64,000 nt of DNA, from assembly GCA_033026295.1 (NCBI GenBank), contig CM065170.1, forward strand, positions 32,252,780 to 32,316,779. The letters are read 5' to 3'. Of the stretch, positions 12,201 through 27,200 are shown one piece after another. Numbering within the stretch: the stretch's first letter is position 1; every line of letters begins with the position of its first letter. The position numbers and the translations under genes are program-made. The notes beneath the pieces are model-generated. The model was not told the origin of the DNA, ran no database searches, and worked only from the letters and a program-made list of their open reading frames with translations. This DNA comes from Channa striata. Lineage: Eukaryota; Chordata; Actinopteri; Anabantiformes; Channidae.

Positions 12201-15200
12201 GTTATTTCCACTTATACAAATCAACATAGCGCCTGAGGACCCGCTGCTGCTTAAATGGCTGGTCGAGAGTTTCATTGTTAGGTTAAAGCCTCGGCCACCA
12301 AGTTTAATTTTTTTCAACGTTTATTCACGCAGGGAAGGTTTCTTAAGCACGTGGATTTAAATTCTTGGCCCGGCTGGGTAAATTCGAACAAGCAAAGTGT
12401 GCAAGAATCGCTCCCCACTTCACTGGTAATGACCCTCAAAACACAGAGGCACTTACAAGGCCCAAATTCTCAAAGACCGTGAGAATTGAGAGCATGAGTG
12501 AAGCATGACAAGTTCATAAGCAAGGTTTAAAAAAAAAAGAAAAGCACAAACTATATAGTATTTATGGATTAGCTCTCACGGCACCGAAAAGGAACAATAT
12601 AATGTGGAGGTTTCGTGAATGTTTCCCCTGATTTGTTGAGTCTCTACATCATTGTCAGCCTTTTGCCCTAAAGGTTATTCTATCAGCGCACGGTGACGTG
12701 TACATTGTGTTTACACGAGCAACCTGGTTAGCAGAGGAAACCAGGCAGGAAACCAAGAGAATGTTCGCTGTTAGTGGGAAAGAAGTTATTAGATTTTTCC
12801 ACCACGCTATTTCGCAACCAAACCGGGCTGTTGTTTTGCTGCGTGAACATGCCTCAAACAACCTCTGATTCAGTTGTGGAAACTTGTATATTTACAGTCA
12901 GATTGATTGGATTCAAGGATGCACCACTGCCAGCTTTAACAGCTCTGCATTACCGGCACCAGCATGCTTTCAATGTCAAATGCCTGTGAGCTTCAGGACA
13001 ATTTGGGGTTAGCTTAGCTTAGATCAAGTCTAGAGCTTCATATCTGAACTTATTCCCCATGTAGTGCTTAAGTGAAAATGCAGGACTACAAACAATCCAT
13101 GTGTAAAAACGCCTGCGCTGGAGCTTCATACGCTCAGTATGTCTTTGCTATAGTCATACTCTGCTATACTGTTCTCTGTATGACCTCCTCTACTGCGCAC
13201 GGCTAAACTGTAAATTCATGAAACAAAGAAGGAATCAATAAACAAAGTAACACGTTTAGCAGCTCTCTGGTGCTCTACCTCCATCTCCGACAGCATACCT
13301 TGTCGTGGTAGGCGGTGATGAGCCACAGCTCCAGGTCCAGGTTGTTGTTCCTCTTCTCCACGCCTATGAAGTGGAGGATGTTGTCGTGCTTCATGCCGCT
13401 CACGCTGTAGATCTCATACTCGTTCTGCCAAGACAGCTTGTCCTACACAGGAGCGGGGAGACAAGTGCAGATGTTATTTCTGTTATCGAGCAGACTAATT
13501 AACAAAAGCGCCGAGTGTGGTTTGTGGGAGAAAGGTAGGGAAGTGACAACTGTGTCTAAACAAAGTGCACAACACAAAGTTTGAAGCATGTGAAAAGGAC
13601 TTTGTCTATAAATAACAACTCAACTTTCACACCTGAATTGGAAAGATCTTTACAGCCACGTAGTCATTCAACAGCTGGGCCTTCCACACGCAGCCGAAGC
13701 GCCCCCTGGCTTTCACCTCAATCAGCTGCAGGGGTTTGTGTCCCAAAACAGGGGACGGGGGCGTGGGCCCGGGATCCTGCAGGGAGAAGACAGACACAAA
13801 CACACACAGAGACAAAAAAAAAAAAGACAGAGGACAATGTTATTCTTTTATTTATTTATTTTTGCAGAGCATTAAAATAGCATGGGCTTACTCTGAAGGT
13901 GACCGGGCTTTTGGCTCAGCTACAACGTGCCTGAGGAGCTTAGGCCACTAGAATCACTGTCATCTTCACATCTTATTACTCATGTTTATAGTCTTGCTTT
14001 TATGCGCTGATGCTCCTCTGCCACATACTGTTTTTAGTCTTTACCTTTTTACATTGTGATGCTTCTTCCCCCCCTTCGCGTTATCTTTTTTTTTTAATGG
14101 ATTCTTCTGTTTGCTTTATTTGGTTGTTAAATTACTTTGGAAAGTCTGCTTAAGGAAGTGCTGCATGTTTAAGTTTGGTGTCATTATCACTATAGGTTTT
14201 TCTCTGGTAGAGAGGACACAGCATACCCAGCTGAGTCTGAATTAATTCATTTAAAATTCAATTAAAACCCAGAGGGCTGCATTTGCTCGAGTTGACAGAG
14301 GCAAGATTGAAACTGGAAGGTTGCCAGTTTGAATCCGATGAGGAAAAGCATGTAGAGAAAGATCTAAAGCCCTCACTTCCCCCTAAGCAAGGCACAGGGA
14401 AAGCAGGAGAGAGCGTTTTTAGACGGATGGATGTGAAGCAGCACAGGCTCGGCCGTGGATTGCTACGAATAAAAGGTTAAACAAAACCATTTAGGAAGCA
14501 TTGTGCCTGACCCTGATAGGTCAAACCTCATGCGCGTGCTGCATGGTCATGCTAATCCTTTAAAAACAAAGGTGAAGGCAAAGAAGCCAAGTGCTCCAAA
14601 TCTAAAGTAGGTTAAACACAGCTGGTGATCAGGATTAAGCTGATCACTTTCACATGTGACTTCACAGAGAAGGACAGAGGCCGAGCGGGGATAGAGAGGC
14701 AGAGACAGAGAGACAACTATGCAGTGAGGGAGTCACATTTCCAACGGATAAAAGGTAGAGGAGAAAGACTAGCACATGACGGATGGCCTTTGATGAAACC
14801 AGATATGCTGCTGTAAAATCTCGACTTTACCTCTGTATCGCTGCTGTCAGTAAAAAAAAAAGAAAGAAAGAAAGAAAAGCAAAGCTTTCTCCCTGCAACA
14901 CTAGCGATGGTCATGTTTTTACTTGAACTGAGGGCTTACGAGGTGCTTGATAAGCTGGAGCAAGTTTCAACACCCTAAAGGCCCACAGGATCCACTCAGA
15001 CGCTGTGATATTATATCAAAAGTTCACGCTTGTCAATCCAAGTCTGATTTTCCAGCTTCCTGTAAAATGCTCCCTTCTGAGTTACAAGGTTTGCAACAGA
15101 TACGAGCGACAAAGAAAATTTAATCGAGGGAAACAACACTCACGCCGTTGAGCTGTGGGTTGCGAGAGAAATAAAAAAAAAAAAGAGCACATTCGAGCAC

Positions 15201-18200
15201 ACACAGATTACCTTTGCTTAATTTACAGCCAAGGTTTTGGCACCGACTCTTTGTTAAAGACAAACATTGGTGATATCCAAGTCTTCCCGCTGTGAAAAAT
15301 GAGCTAAAGCTGTGCCACCAGGCAAAGCCAGAAAGCATTTAACTGCATGAGTAATAAAACTGAGAGAAGTGGCTTCAGCTTTTACCGCCTGTCCTGACAA
15401 GATTATTGTAGCTACAGGAGCGAACTGTATATCATTTAGTAGCATTTATGGGTTTGTTTTTATCAAGTGGAAATTGTTCGCCTGGTCACGAACTTTGGCC
15501 TTCAATGCACACAAAAAGAGAACGGTGCTGGAGAGGGGAAAAAATAAAACGCGCACACAAAAAAACCTAATTGTTTAGTAAAATCCAATAGAAAAAGAAG
15601 CAAAGCAGGTACAGAAAACCGCAGGTACTTATGTTCAGGTTATGTGAATCTCTCAGAAAACACGTTAGTTTATGTTATCTAATCCTGCGGCAGTATAGGC
15701 CGTAAAATCAAGATATGAACTTCTGTTTTGCAACAGAGCTTTATCTTCAGTAAAATGAACATGTCCTGTTGTATTCAAGAGCTCGTATGATGCAAAACTA
15801 AAACAAAAAAAAAAAAGAGCTTTGAGGCGGATTAAGGTTATGATAGGAGTCCCATTATACTAACCATTTAAAAGTATTTGAAAAGTTGAAGAAGCACGTT
15901 GTGCTTGTTGTGACGTCACAGTGGCTATGCGAGGATAAACCTGCCCCTGCTGAGCGTGCACAGAGTGGTACAGGGCGTACAGCGGGTGGACGTCGGCTTT
16001 AAACACCGACAAATTGGATGTTTTAATACAAGCACAGCTGCAAGTATCCCGGTTTTCCTCTGACCCTCCTGGCAGCATCGGGTCCGCGCTAAAGCTACGC
16101 CGGCTGAATATGCAACGTTCATCGGGTCATGTTCCCAGGCGTGGAGGCCATGTCTCCAGCCAATCACAGTTGGGGCTGATGAATAATGTCGATAGCTTCC
16201 GAGCAGCCTGATGGAGGACTGAAGGAAATGTGGGCTGCTTTTATGAATAACTTTTGCTTAATAAAAGGTCAGGGATATGTTTAGTATCCACTAGATATGT
16301 ATACACATGTAATTAAACATGTTCTTTTAATTTCACTTCAGCTCTTGCTTGCTCTTTGGGCTGCCATTGTTAAGGTTTTGCTTTTTATTTCAGTTTTTAT
16401 ATGATTATGTGATCTAGAAGAAGACTAAAGTGCTATGCAAAAACGATCAAAGCTCCTCCAATCGAATCCATTATTGAATGGAGAACGTAGCGGTACACGG
16501 GGCAGCAGCTGCAGATATCTGGCGAGCGAACAAGAAGCTTTGTACGGGTAAAGGAGGAACTATTTGCTGTTGTTTTTTGGTACAAATGCCGAGCAGGCTG
16601 GTCATGTCTTTCACTAGCTGCCCGGCAGTGCTGGGAGGGGGGTGGGGGGGGGGGGAATGGGGCATTCGAGTGGGAACTGGTGTGTTTACTTAAAGCCTTT
16701 CCCTCTAACAGAGAGCTGTGAGGCAGACCTGCTGTCTCTACACTCTGCTTTCACACCGTATGCCAGCCAAATGACGGGGAAAATTACCCACGATGGTGCT
16801 GAGGTTGGATTACAGAGCGGCCCAAATGGTCCCGAGTTGGCACCTTGAAAAACATCTTCCAGAACACATTGTACTAACCAAAATAATAAGTGTATACTTT
16901 AGCGGAAATGTGTGTCTGCGTCTGTTTTAACACTGGTTTGTGTATGTCGCAGCCTGAGTTGCTGGCATGCTTATGTAATTGATTTTCTCACCTTTTCTAA
17001 CCTGCTTCGGGTTTCAACTATCATTTTTGCAGTTAACATTTCAGACCACAAATGGCTAAAAAACTACTACATTTAGCTTGGATTTCACAGGCTCAAGTTC
17101 AGAAAGAGCGCGGACTGTAGTAAAGTTATATTCACTTTATAAACTTGCCGCTTCCAGTTTTGTGAGTGACCCTTATTGATTTATCCACTAAAGTCCAAGG
17201 ATTTGGTGCTTGGCAGACTGTAATTTCAGACCCAGTCTATGAAAGTTCTTATCAGGATAGTGTCATTTGGCAGAACAGTTTGAGCATAACGACTAACGTG
17301 ACACCGACTGCACTAACAACGGATTAGTCCATTCATATACACTTTTGAAATGAGCGGGGGGGGTTGTCTGTTAATGCAACTAGAGGGAAAGCATCTTGCA
17401 ATCTAATATTTATTCATCTTACGCAGGTAACAGCTCAATGTTGCACCTCGTCGAGCCAGAGACTGCTGCGTTCACTCGACAAACAGGTCTGTCTTGTACT
17501 CAATAACTCTGCAAAGAATGTGGTCAGCCTAGCAGATACGCATCTTCAGTAGGGCATCTACGAGATAAATTAAGAGAAACAAGCGTTTGCTTCCCTATCT
17601 TACTGCGAATATGTCTGTTAGCGGAGCCATTTACGAGCCGTTCTTGGAAGAATATAATATAACGCAGAGCGGGGATGTGAATTTACACATCTTAAATCTC
17701 TTTCCAACACGTGCCTTTAAATGCGACAATAACATGCTTATAATTCTTGATTACCAACGGCCTATAAGTGGCACTAATCACTGAACACAAAGAAGTGAAC
17801 AATGAGACAACTGTGACCTTACAACAGTTACAAAGGGAATATTTTTGTCCTTAAGGCAACTAAATATGATTGAAATGCAAGCCAAATAATGGCTAGAATG
17901 GTATACGGGCACCCTGTGGATACTCGTGAACGATAATGGAGCCACACTTTTGCTAAAGGACTCCCTTTGGGCCGTTACTGCTCCTCATGCAGAAATAGAC
18001 CAAAAGCAATTTTAGTACAGTTTAATAAGTTTGCTGTCAGAATTGATCTTTATTATGATCATGGGTTGTTTAAAAAAGTGGGTTATTATTCAAGGACAAT
18101 GTCTTAGTACTGCTCAGTACTAGGTAGCAACAATTATACACACACACACACACAGGATTAAGATTTATTATTCGGATCAGAAAACGATCATTCAAAGACT

Positions 18201-21200
18201 GTTGAACGTGCAAGTTGCAATTCACTGCAATCCTTTTATTTTTGACTGGGGATAAAAGTGACACTGAAAACACCAGCACCGTTCAAGGGTATAACGCAAG
18301 TTATCGTCTAAGACCAAGGTGAATTCCTGCACATGCCTGGCAACAGAAGTGACTGATGGATCTGATGGCCTGATCCCCTACACCGGCACAGCTTCATGTT
18401 ACAATGCCAGTCAATAACGCATGAGAGATGTTTGGGTACATTTATTGCTGGTATTTGAGATAATCCTGATGACGATGATGTCGTCGTCTAAAAAATGAAT
18501 TACTGCAGGACTATTTTTTCCTCTTTGTGTCCGCATTGTTTCTGAAAACTCTTGTCTGACTTCCGGATTTGGCCTGACAAGGCGGCCCAGCCCAGCCCTG
18601 GCCTGGCCTGGCCTCCCTTGGGAGTCACCGGATCCTTTGTCCGATCACAGGGCGCCATTGCCTCAAATGGGGGCGTATTACACTTAGTCAGCAGACCACA
18701 GGAAACAGGAAAACAGAATATGCTGCTTCACGCCGTTCTTTCCAAGCCTCAACCATCTCCCGTGGCCTAATCGGGTTACGCCTTCATCTATTACATCAGA
18801 ACAGGTCCTTCAGGTCTGGTTTGTCTTCGTATAAACAACGATAACCAAATCAAAATGCCAGGTTTGATTTTAAAACATAAAAATACAAGGGGCAGTTATG
18901 CTAGTCGTAAGCTTCTAAAAAGGTCATATCTTGCTGTTGACATGACCATAAAACTTGTGGTCATATCCACACAAAACAAGTTGCAGACATGTTCTTCAAA
19001 AAGCTAACCTGTAAGCCCGACAACAAGCCAGGGTCTTAACCCTCGGTGTCTGGGTTTTATTTTGTGAACTACCTACTTTTTACATGAGATTTACAGTGAC
19101 AACTACAGTCTAATACAGTTTGATAGTATTTTTGGTAACGCTTATCCTCCTCTTGCACTTAAGTAACGCACACTCTGACACGAACAATGTTCCAGGTAAG
19201 TAGCAATGCTCCTACTTATGCAAAATGCATCCGTCCTCCTTAGCCTGCATGCGAGATGGAAAATCATGCTGCAGTTTCAGTTTCAATCACCTCCGCTCTG
19301 TCTTTTTGCACGGAAAACCTAGTGAGCCATAGGTTTAGCAGATACTATGTGGAAACTGGGTCACATCAAACACACACAATACTTTACATCAGGGGTGGGA
19401 AACCCATACTCCTCAAAGACCGAAGCCCCGTTTGTTCTCCAACTATCCCTGCTCGTCCGGCTTCGGATTGACTAAACTCACTTGATTAAGTAAAGAGCAT
19501 CAGTTAGGCTAGAAAGCACGCATGGCTGCAGCCGTCGAGAAGCATTGGTCTCCCACCTGTGCTTTACACGAACATCACAGGTGGACACTTATACAAAAAA
19601 AAAAAAAAAAAAAAAAAAGGGGCTGCATTCGGAGCCATGTTGGCCATTTCCCACCATGCACAATGCATTTTCAGCAGGTAACTCAAAAGACATCCATCCA
19701 TGCAATAAACCCAAGCGGAAAGAAAAAGAAAAGACAGAAATGTGTTGGGAACCAAGTGAACAAGACTGTGTCAAAAAGCAAAATGAACAAAATGGTGGTC
19801 TGGGGCTGAGGTGGAGAATCATACCAAGCTCTGAACCCAAAAGGGGGAGAAATTAATAGTGTTTCAATTTCAATTAAACCGCTCTTACCTCCACCATAAT
19901 ATGAAAGGCGTGCTTGTTGAAAAGGAACATAAGAAGCAAACAGAGAAATTATTGCTATTTCCTGTTAGTGGATGAGATAGAAGCAGAGCAGATGAGGGGT
20001 TGTCCTTGAACAACCTTTTGTTCCACCTTGTACTCAAGATCCGAGACCAGGGCACCGAAAGCTACGACTAGGGACCAATAAAGTGCCACAGGTCTGTCGG
20101 TGGTGCGTCATCCCAACTGGATCATAAAGTGTTAATCAGCTACCGCTAGCAGTTTTGAAAAATTTTGAAACTTTACTTCACCCAGTTCTGCACCAAACAT
20201 TCAAACCAAGCTAGATATCCAAAATCTTTGTCTGTGCTCCACAGCTGTGGTCATGCGGCTCAGTGTCCACTGTGTCACTCTGTCCCTTAAACTGTGAGCC
20301 CCTCTCTTCTTCCTCATCTGTGCTGCTGCTTCTATGGATTCTTTTTTGAGCTTCATCTGCTGTTTTAAAAGCTCTTTCTACGTCCTCACTGACAGGTTGG
20401 CATATCTAAAAAACACATAATTCATTCTGTACTACAGTATTCTGTTAATATGGAAATAGAAAAAATTTAATTCACATGATTATTTATCATTACTTACTTT
20501 TTATTATATCACTTAAGTAAGGCCATAGCAGAGATTAAAATTTAATTCTTACAATCAGAATGTGATTTGTAAAGGCAGGATTTCAGTGACACACTGATGA
20601 CCTGCTTCCTCAACTTGGGCAACATCGTGTTGAAGAGCAGGTGAGGCCGATGCTGCATCTGTATATGAGGTGCACAGACCTCATCATAAGTGAACTAACG
20701 ATCATACACGGTTACAAAATTATATTATTGTCATTTTCAGTGGTGAAAAACGTAAGCTAGCGAATTATAGAGTGTGGGCTATGGAAGTAGCGCTAACATT
20801 ACACTGCAAAGGAAGCTCCGTCCTCCGTGAATACACGAACCTTTATTTAAAAAAAATAACTTGTAAGTAATAGTCGGCCCTTCTTCTCTCTCTCTGCTTT
20901 GTCAAACTTTTCTTGTTGTTTCTGATGACCGGATTTATGCTTGGCTCACCACGAGGAGGTTGTTGCTTTAACCGTTGACGATCTGACGATCTCACTCAGC
21001 AGGTAACAGATAGGATCCAGGTGGACGGACCAAACCATGCGCCAAATGGGAGGAGGGTGTAATTTGACCGGAGAGGCAGAAATAAGCTGAAATTTGGATT
21101 TATTTGTAATTCTTTCATAGATACATTTATGATATCTCATACATTACTGCTAATAATGTTATTAAAAAAGCTAGTCTCTGTGGGCCCCCAGAATCATCCT

Positions 21201-24200
21201 AACCCCACCCACCCCCCCAAATGGCGACCGTGGTGTTAATAAGCATGGCACCAAAGGAGAAAAGGCTACATTGCAGCAATGTAAATGATGCCCTAAAATA
21301 GAGCAAATAAAAAAACGATTGAGGAATGTGTAAAAACAGATGAGACCAAAAAACATAAATGCATAGTACGAAGCAACAGCACCCTGACAGCAGAAACATG
21401 AAACTGTCAATCATGTAAGACACATCATGTAAGACACAGAAATGCTGGGTTAGGAATGTGAATAGAAACCTTCAGCTCAGGAGATTAACTCAGAGCACAA
21501 ACTGTACTCAATTAGACAGAGAAAATGCATCTTTCTCAGCTGCGGCTTGATAACATTTTATCCTTTGTTATTTTTTGGGGGTTTTCTTTTTACTCGTGCT
21601 GATACATTTGCATGTCTTGGGCGTTTTTCCACAAAATCCTTTTACTTGTTACTGAAGATGCTAAAAGCTATTTGCAAACGCACAAGTTGTACAAGAACAT
21701 TGCAGAAAGTGATCCAAAAAAAAAAAAAAAGGAAATATTGAAATTCAATTCAACAAAAATGTGTAAAAAGTAAAGGCTATAGACACAATTCTGTCAATAT
21801 GCAGCCATACAGAAGATAAGCCAATTGTCAGAGGAAGAAGTTAAAATCCCTCGCTGAGGATAAAGCAAAAAGATCTCAAATAAAAGAAAGTTTGTTTGTC
21901 TGGATCTGCACACAGTTCCTCCAAAATGTGCAGGCTGAACTGGGATTTCGCACAGCAACAAATGTGCACAACAGCTGCAGTTGTCCAGCATTTTAAAAAA
22001 AACCAAGACGGTGATGCAACAAATGCAATTCACAAATGCTTCAAAATATACAAACGCTATCACATAGTTGTATTTCCTTTACCACAGTGTCACAAACTAA
22101 TCTGCCAGCTATCAACGTGCGGGCCTCGGGGGCTTGTGACGATAGTCTGCCTGCCCTTTAGGACTCCTTTGTAAGGCTGCGCACAGACACAACAAGATGT
22201 AAGCATCTCTATAATAAAGCAATTGATGAGATTTTGGTCAGAATCGATCGGCAAGACGGATAAAGATGAGAAAGTAGAGCTCAGGTAAAAAAGAAAAAAG
22301 TAAAGACGAGACTTGTGCGTAAGTGCTGCAGACCTCTCCGTGTGAAAGCTGCAGGTCTGTGTACTCAGACAGAATCAATTCCAGTTTGCCTCCACTTTGC
22401 ACTGTGGTGTGAATAATGGAGACTTGGTGGCAAATATGCAGCCTGTGATGGACCACGAACATAACGACATAATGACTGCGTGCAATAAAGTTACTTTGCC
22501 GCATTAGTTTTTCTACATTTTACAGTGGATTAGAGATTTTCAGGGTTATAGAGTCTTAAAAAAAATAAAAACAGCCAGCGTGCAGGTAAGTCAAAGCTGC
22601 ATTTTTGGATGTGATAAACCAGCCTCACAGACTTCAACGTCCCCACCTGCAGCGTGGCACAGTGTAAAGATGACGGCAACTATATATGAATGCAAAGCTG
22701 GAGCTCTTTTCACCGAGTTTGTCGTCCCGTTCTAGTTCTTTGTTTTCTTAGTGTGTTGTAAAAGTAGAGAGCTGAGCTGTGATAATGAATCCATTAATGA
22801 TCAATAAGTGGAAACAATTACTTTTTCACCACAAACACTGAATGTGTTGTAAAGAAATCTAACGGCAGCATCTTGATTAATTTTGTCCACTGCAGAGAAA
22901 GCTGTGCATGCAGTCGATGTAAAAATGTGTGAAAATCTGTTTCTGAATTTGGTACTTGTTTTTGAATATGGTGTCTACATGGGCATCTAAATATAAATTT
23001 GTAATTTATCTTAATGTTTGAATTTCACAGTTCAGTCCTTAAGCTTATGATCCTATTGCTCATTTACACTTTGTGCAGCAGCAGCTGCAGTTGCTGGATC
23101 ATTAACATGAAAAACAACAAACATTAAGAAGATCAAGGTTCAGAGCTCTGCTATCTGGTTAAAATAAATATGGGGGGAAAAACTGACGTTAAGGACACGG
23201 TTGCGTTCCAAGCCCGAAGCGTTCACAGTACGTTTCTTCTTTGTCTCAGGCTCTGTTCAGACTGCGGCTGCTTCTTCATGACATAATCACATTTCTCCTC
23301 CTTTTAATTAGAGATTTAGATTAAATGCGCGCGCTGCGATGCAGTTCTTTGCCATTAAAAAGATACAGCATTGTAGCTGGCTCATGGATGTGTTCGGGAA
23401 CAGGGACAAAATAGTCTATTATTAAAAGCACCTATGATGAACAACTCTAATGACTTCCCATACACACTGGGCACTTTAAAGTCTATCTAGCAACAGGTGT
23501 GGGCAATTTGTAACTGTCACATTAAAAATACATGACTAAGTATAGTGCATTATGCTCAGATGAATGCAACGTGGCAAAGAAATAAGCACGATAAAGCATA
23601 AATGAATGCCCAGTCCACTTTTGTTGCACTAAATCTATAAAAGATTATTTTTCCGAAGTTTTGCGGAGGTGCTAAAAGTTAGAATGAAACATAATGGCAT
23701 AAAGACATATTTTTCAAAGGATGTCTGATGTTCAAAAATATAGAAAAATGTACAGACCTTACGTTTGAAAATCTGTTTAACTGTCAAACATGGACAGACA
23801 CTTGCAAAGAGACCAACTTAACGCATTATTGTCAGAACTGATTATTTTGGGAGATGTGCGTCGACAACAGTCTTTGTTTTCTGGCCGAGCCTTAGCCGAG
23901 ACCCCGTCATTTCAGCGTGCCAAGTATGGGATTAGTTTTAATGTCATGCAATAAGTCATTTTCAGCAGCAGGTTTTTGCCCGTTTTTTTAAATTGAGCTC
24001 TCTTATTGTTGTGAAATGCCTCTTTACATAAAGTAATTTCAACAGGCAGGTACTGCACACGGCCTAATACAGTAATCCGTGGTGGAACAGAAGGTGTTTG
24101 CGGTGTGTTTTTACTCTCAAATGTGTAAGAATTGCTAGAAGCTGTCCTTGATGACTCTCCAGGAGTGAGCTGTTTGAGTGATTGTCGGAGTCAGCTCGGC

Positions 24201-27200
24201 TTTAAAAAAAAAAAAACAGCCTGTGGTGCAACACAGAAACACATTCCTTCACAACAACAACAACAACAAAAAGAAATAAATCCCCCCACACCTCCACTTC
24301 TGCTGCATCCATCTATCTCATCTCCATGGCTTTCTTCTTTTTTTTTCCACATTGAAAAAAAAAAAACAGTTAGTCAATTACAAAACAAGCCATGAGCACC
24401 TGAATGCGGATCTGAAATTGTTAAAATTACATTTGTGTTTGAGCGTGGTGGGGTTCGTTACGTTACGTCCTTCTGGAAAGGCGTATGAGCTGACTGCTCC
24501 TGTCCTTGTACACCTACTCATTCATGCACTAATACACTTCAGCACACACACGTGCGATTATGCAGCCGCACCCGGCATGACTTCATTTGTTCCACCCTGA
24601 CTATTTTATTCCCTTGTGATTTTCTCAATCTTTTAACTGTTCTCGTATCATCGCTGGTTATCTGATACACTCTGCTTTGCCGTGATCGCGTTTTCTTTTA
24701 TGTTGTTTATTTATTCATTTATCTGTCTCTAGGTAAGACGTTTCATAAACCTCTAAGCGGTGTTGTCTTTTCAAGGCACATTAGCATTTGCTTCCTGATT
24801 ATATTGTGTTGGTGTCTTTTTTATCTCTTCCCAGCTATGCTTTAGCTCTGTGCAAATACAGTAACTAAGTTGAGAGAATTGCATGTCTCTCTTGGCTCCC
24901 TCCCCCGCACTTCCCCCACACTCAACCACCCACCCACCACCATCCTCCGGAGGCAGAGCTGCGAGCGTCTCTGTGTTTAGTTTTGTTTGCCTATATAAAG
25001 CCTCATCAATAATGCAGAGGCCCCTGACTCCTCTTCCATACCGTGGAAGCTCAGCATGGGTTTTCTTTTTCCCCGGCTGCCGAGCAGCAGAGAATACAGC
25101 TGTACTGCTGTCAGGTTAAAACAGCCTCAGAATCATAAAAACTAAATTAATCAGAAACTTGGAAAAACAGCCGTACTCTCACTCCTACATGAACGGAGAC
25201 TTGAGAAATGTTTAAAGGTGATGAAATGAGACGATTCAAGTGAAGACATGAAAATGATCAAAAGTGCAGATATGAGGTTTTTCCAACTAAGCAGCTACGG
25301 TAGAAGCGAGGCAGAACAAGGAAAAAAGAGAGTGCGTGTGTAAGAAAAGGTGAACGAGTACACGCTCAGATGTGGGTCAAGCCTGTACTTTGCCTATAAT
25401 TATTTTAACCTAAATGGCACAATGTGCACTTAACATTAAAATGCCTGCATTTGTTCGCTCAATGCAACAAATTTGTTTTTCTTTTAATTTGCTTATGCTT
25501 TGTCTATGTGCGTGTTTCGCAATTTGCAGAGCATGGAGCTCTCAGGGCCACCCAGTCTGACACAATATCTCAGTTACATTCATCTCCTGACTCTCTAGTC
25601 TGCTGCATTTAAAGCGGGCCTGAGATGTGTTTGCTCTCATAGAGACTTGTGGAAAAAGAAACCAAACACAACCCGGGCTGCTGTTACCCTTCTATACAGC
25701 TCTGAAAGAAGAAACTGAAAAGCAATTATCCCAACGTAAACTCTCTGCGCGGCGTGCCCGTTCCGCCTGACCGTGGCTCTGTCCGTCTGCCGCAAGGGCC
25801 ACGGAAAGCCAAGGCTGTTTCAGCCCACTGCAGAACTAGATCAGTGGTGAGGCTGAAGGTTGGTTAAAGAGAGAAGGCAGAGCAAAGCGCTCTTACTCTA
25901 TCATACCGCAAAAGAGTCTTTTTAAAAAGGAGCAACTAATGAGAACTGACTCATTTAGGAAATAGGGATCAACAAAAATCGACCCAAGCTGAGTCAGACA
26001 TTTTCTGTAATAAATTATCCAAGATTCCAGTTAACCTGCTTTCTGTATGTAGCACACTGTGCACGGCAATACTTCAGTGTGGTGTCACGCTGCATTTTAC
26101 ATGGGCAACTTCACTTTCGTGTTTGTTACCAAGCTGTTATGTTTGCCCTTACAGTGTTTTTCTTTTTCAGGGATGAAATAATTTGCCCTGTGGGAACTGA
26201 TACGTTTCCTCTTTGTTGCATTTACCGGATGAAGCGGGCCGTAATGGTCACCACGGCTGAAGAGACAAAAACACCAACTCTAACTGCATCAACAGCAACT
26301 TTGAAGAAAGAGGACACCACAGCCTTTGAGCTCAGGTTTGACTGACAGCTGAAGTCTAGAAGGACACTAGAGCAATGAGTCTTTTGGACCAAAAATGAGG
26401 ACAAGATGAAAAAACAAAAGAAAGGTCACACACATTGGACATTTTTTCAGAGGAGGAACGTGTAATCTGGTTTTCGCACTACATGACGGACTTACATGTG
26501 TGGGTACGAGTGCAGCCGGGTAAGCCAGTTTGTGGTGTCTCCACATCCAAAAAGAGAAGAGGACGACGGCAGCCAGGCCTATGATAGGAACCAGTGAGTA
26601 CAGCAGAGTGCTGAAGAGCTGGGGCTTCTGGGAAAAAGGGTTGGAGGTGGCTGTGGGGAGAGAGAGAGAGAGAGAAAGAGAGGAAAAGCAGATAAGACTT
26701 GTAACTGGATGCTTCATCTTCACAGAAGCAAAGCAGTAAAATATCAAATATAATGAACATTTTTGAGAGAAAGCAGAAACAAATAAACGAAAAAAAAAAG
26801 TTAAAAGAAAAATTAAACAGCCTGCTCGATTGGCCTGACATTGTGCTACATCATCTCAAAGTGCAGTACTAACTCTGCTTACAGCTTACTGCCACTGTGC
26901 TTAGGGATCATATCAATGTGTGCGTACACACACACACACACACACAACATGCGCACGCAGCAGGATTAACAAATCCATCTCGTGACATAACGTAATCCGC
27001 CTGCCAAAAATAACAGAGCTCTGAACTGTGTCCGACCCCTGCAGAAGCCGCTGGGTGACGCCTGCTGGCTCAGCCTGTCCTCCCATCACAAGGTGCGACA
27101 GTCTGATTCGGCAGTGCTGTCAAAGCGTCGCCACACAAAGCCCGGCCACCACTGTCGCCCTTGGGGTGGGATGGAAGGGTGAAAAAAAAAAATCCAGGGA

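Larger units (their letters stand above)
13777..26495 (-). other. ACVR2A: ACVR2A intron 4
   Basis: A 12.7 kb intron separating the transmembrane exon from the kinase exons. Contents that stand out: a SINE-like piece near 14280-14420, GAAA repeats at 14852-14878, a CpG-richer block with CRE and CCAAT motifs at 15900-16170, a G-run at 16633-16662, CA repeats at 18138-18154, poly(A) at 19595-19618, a coding-like - strand block at 20211-20945, and CAA repeats near 24253-24270. The rest shows nothing I can name. Confidence 0.8.

Noticed and set aside
26222..26404. 60-codon - strand hydrophobic frame near exon 4
   Set aside because: It lies in intron 4 just downstream of the exon 4 donor, and the frame has no recognisable domain. 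I could not support it as an alternative exon.
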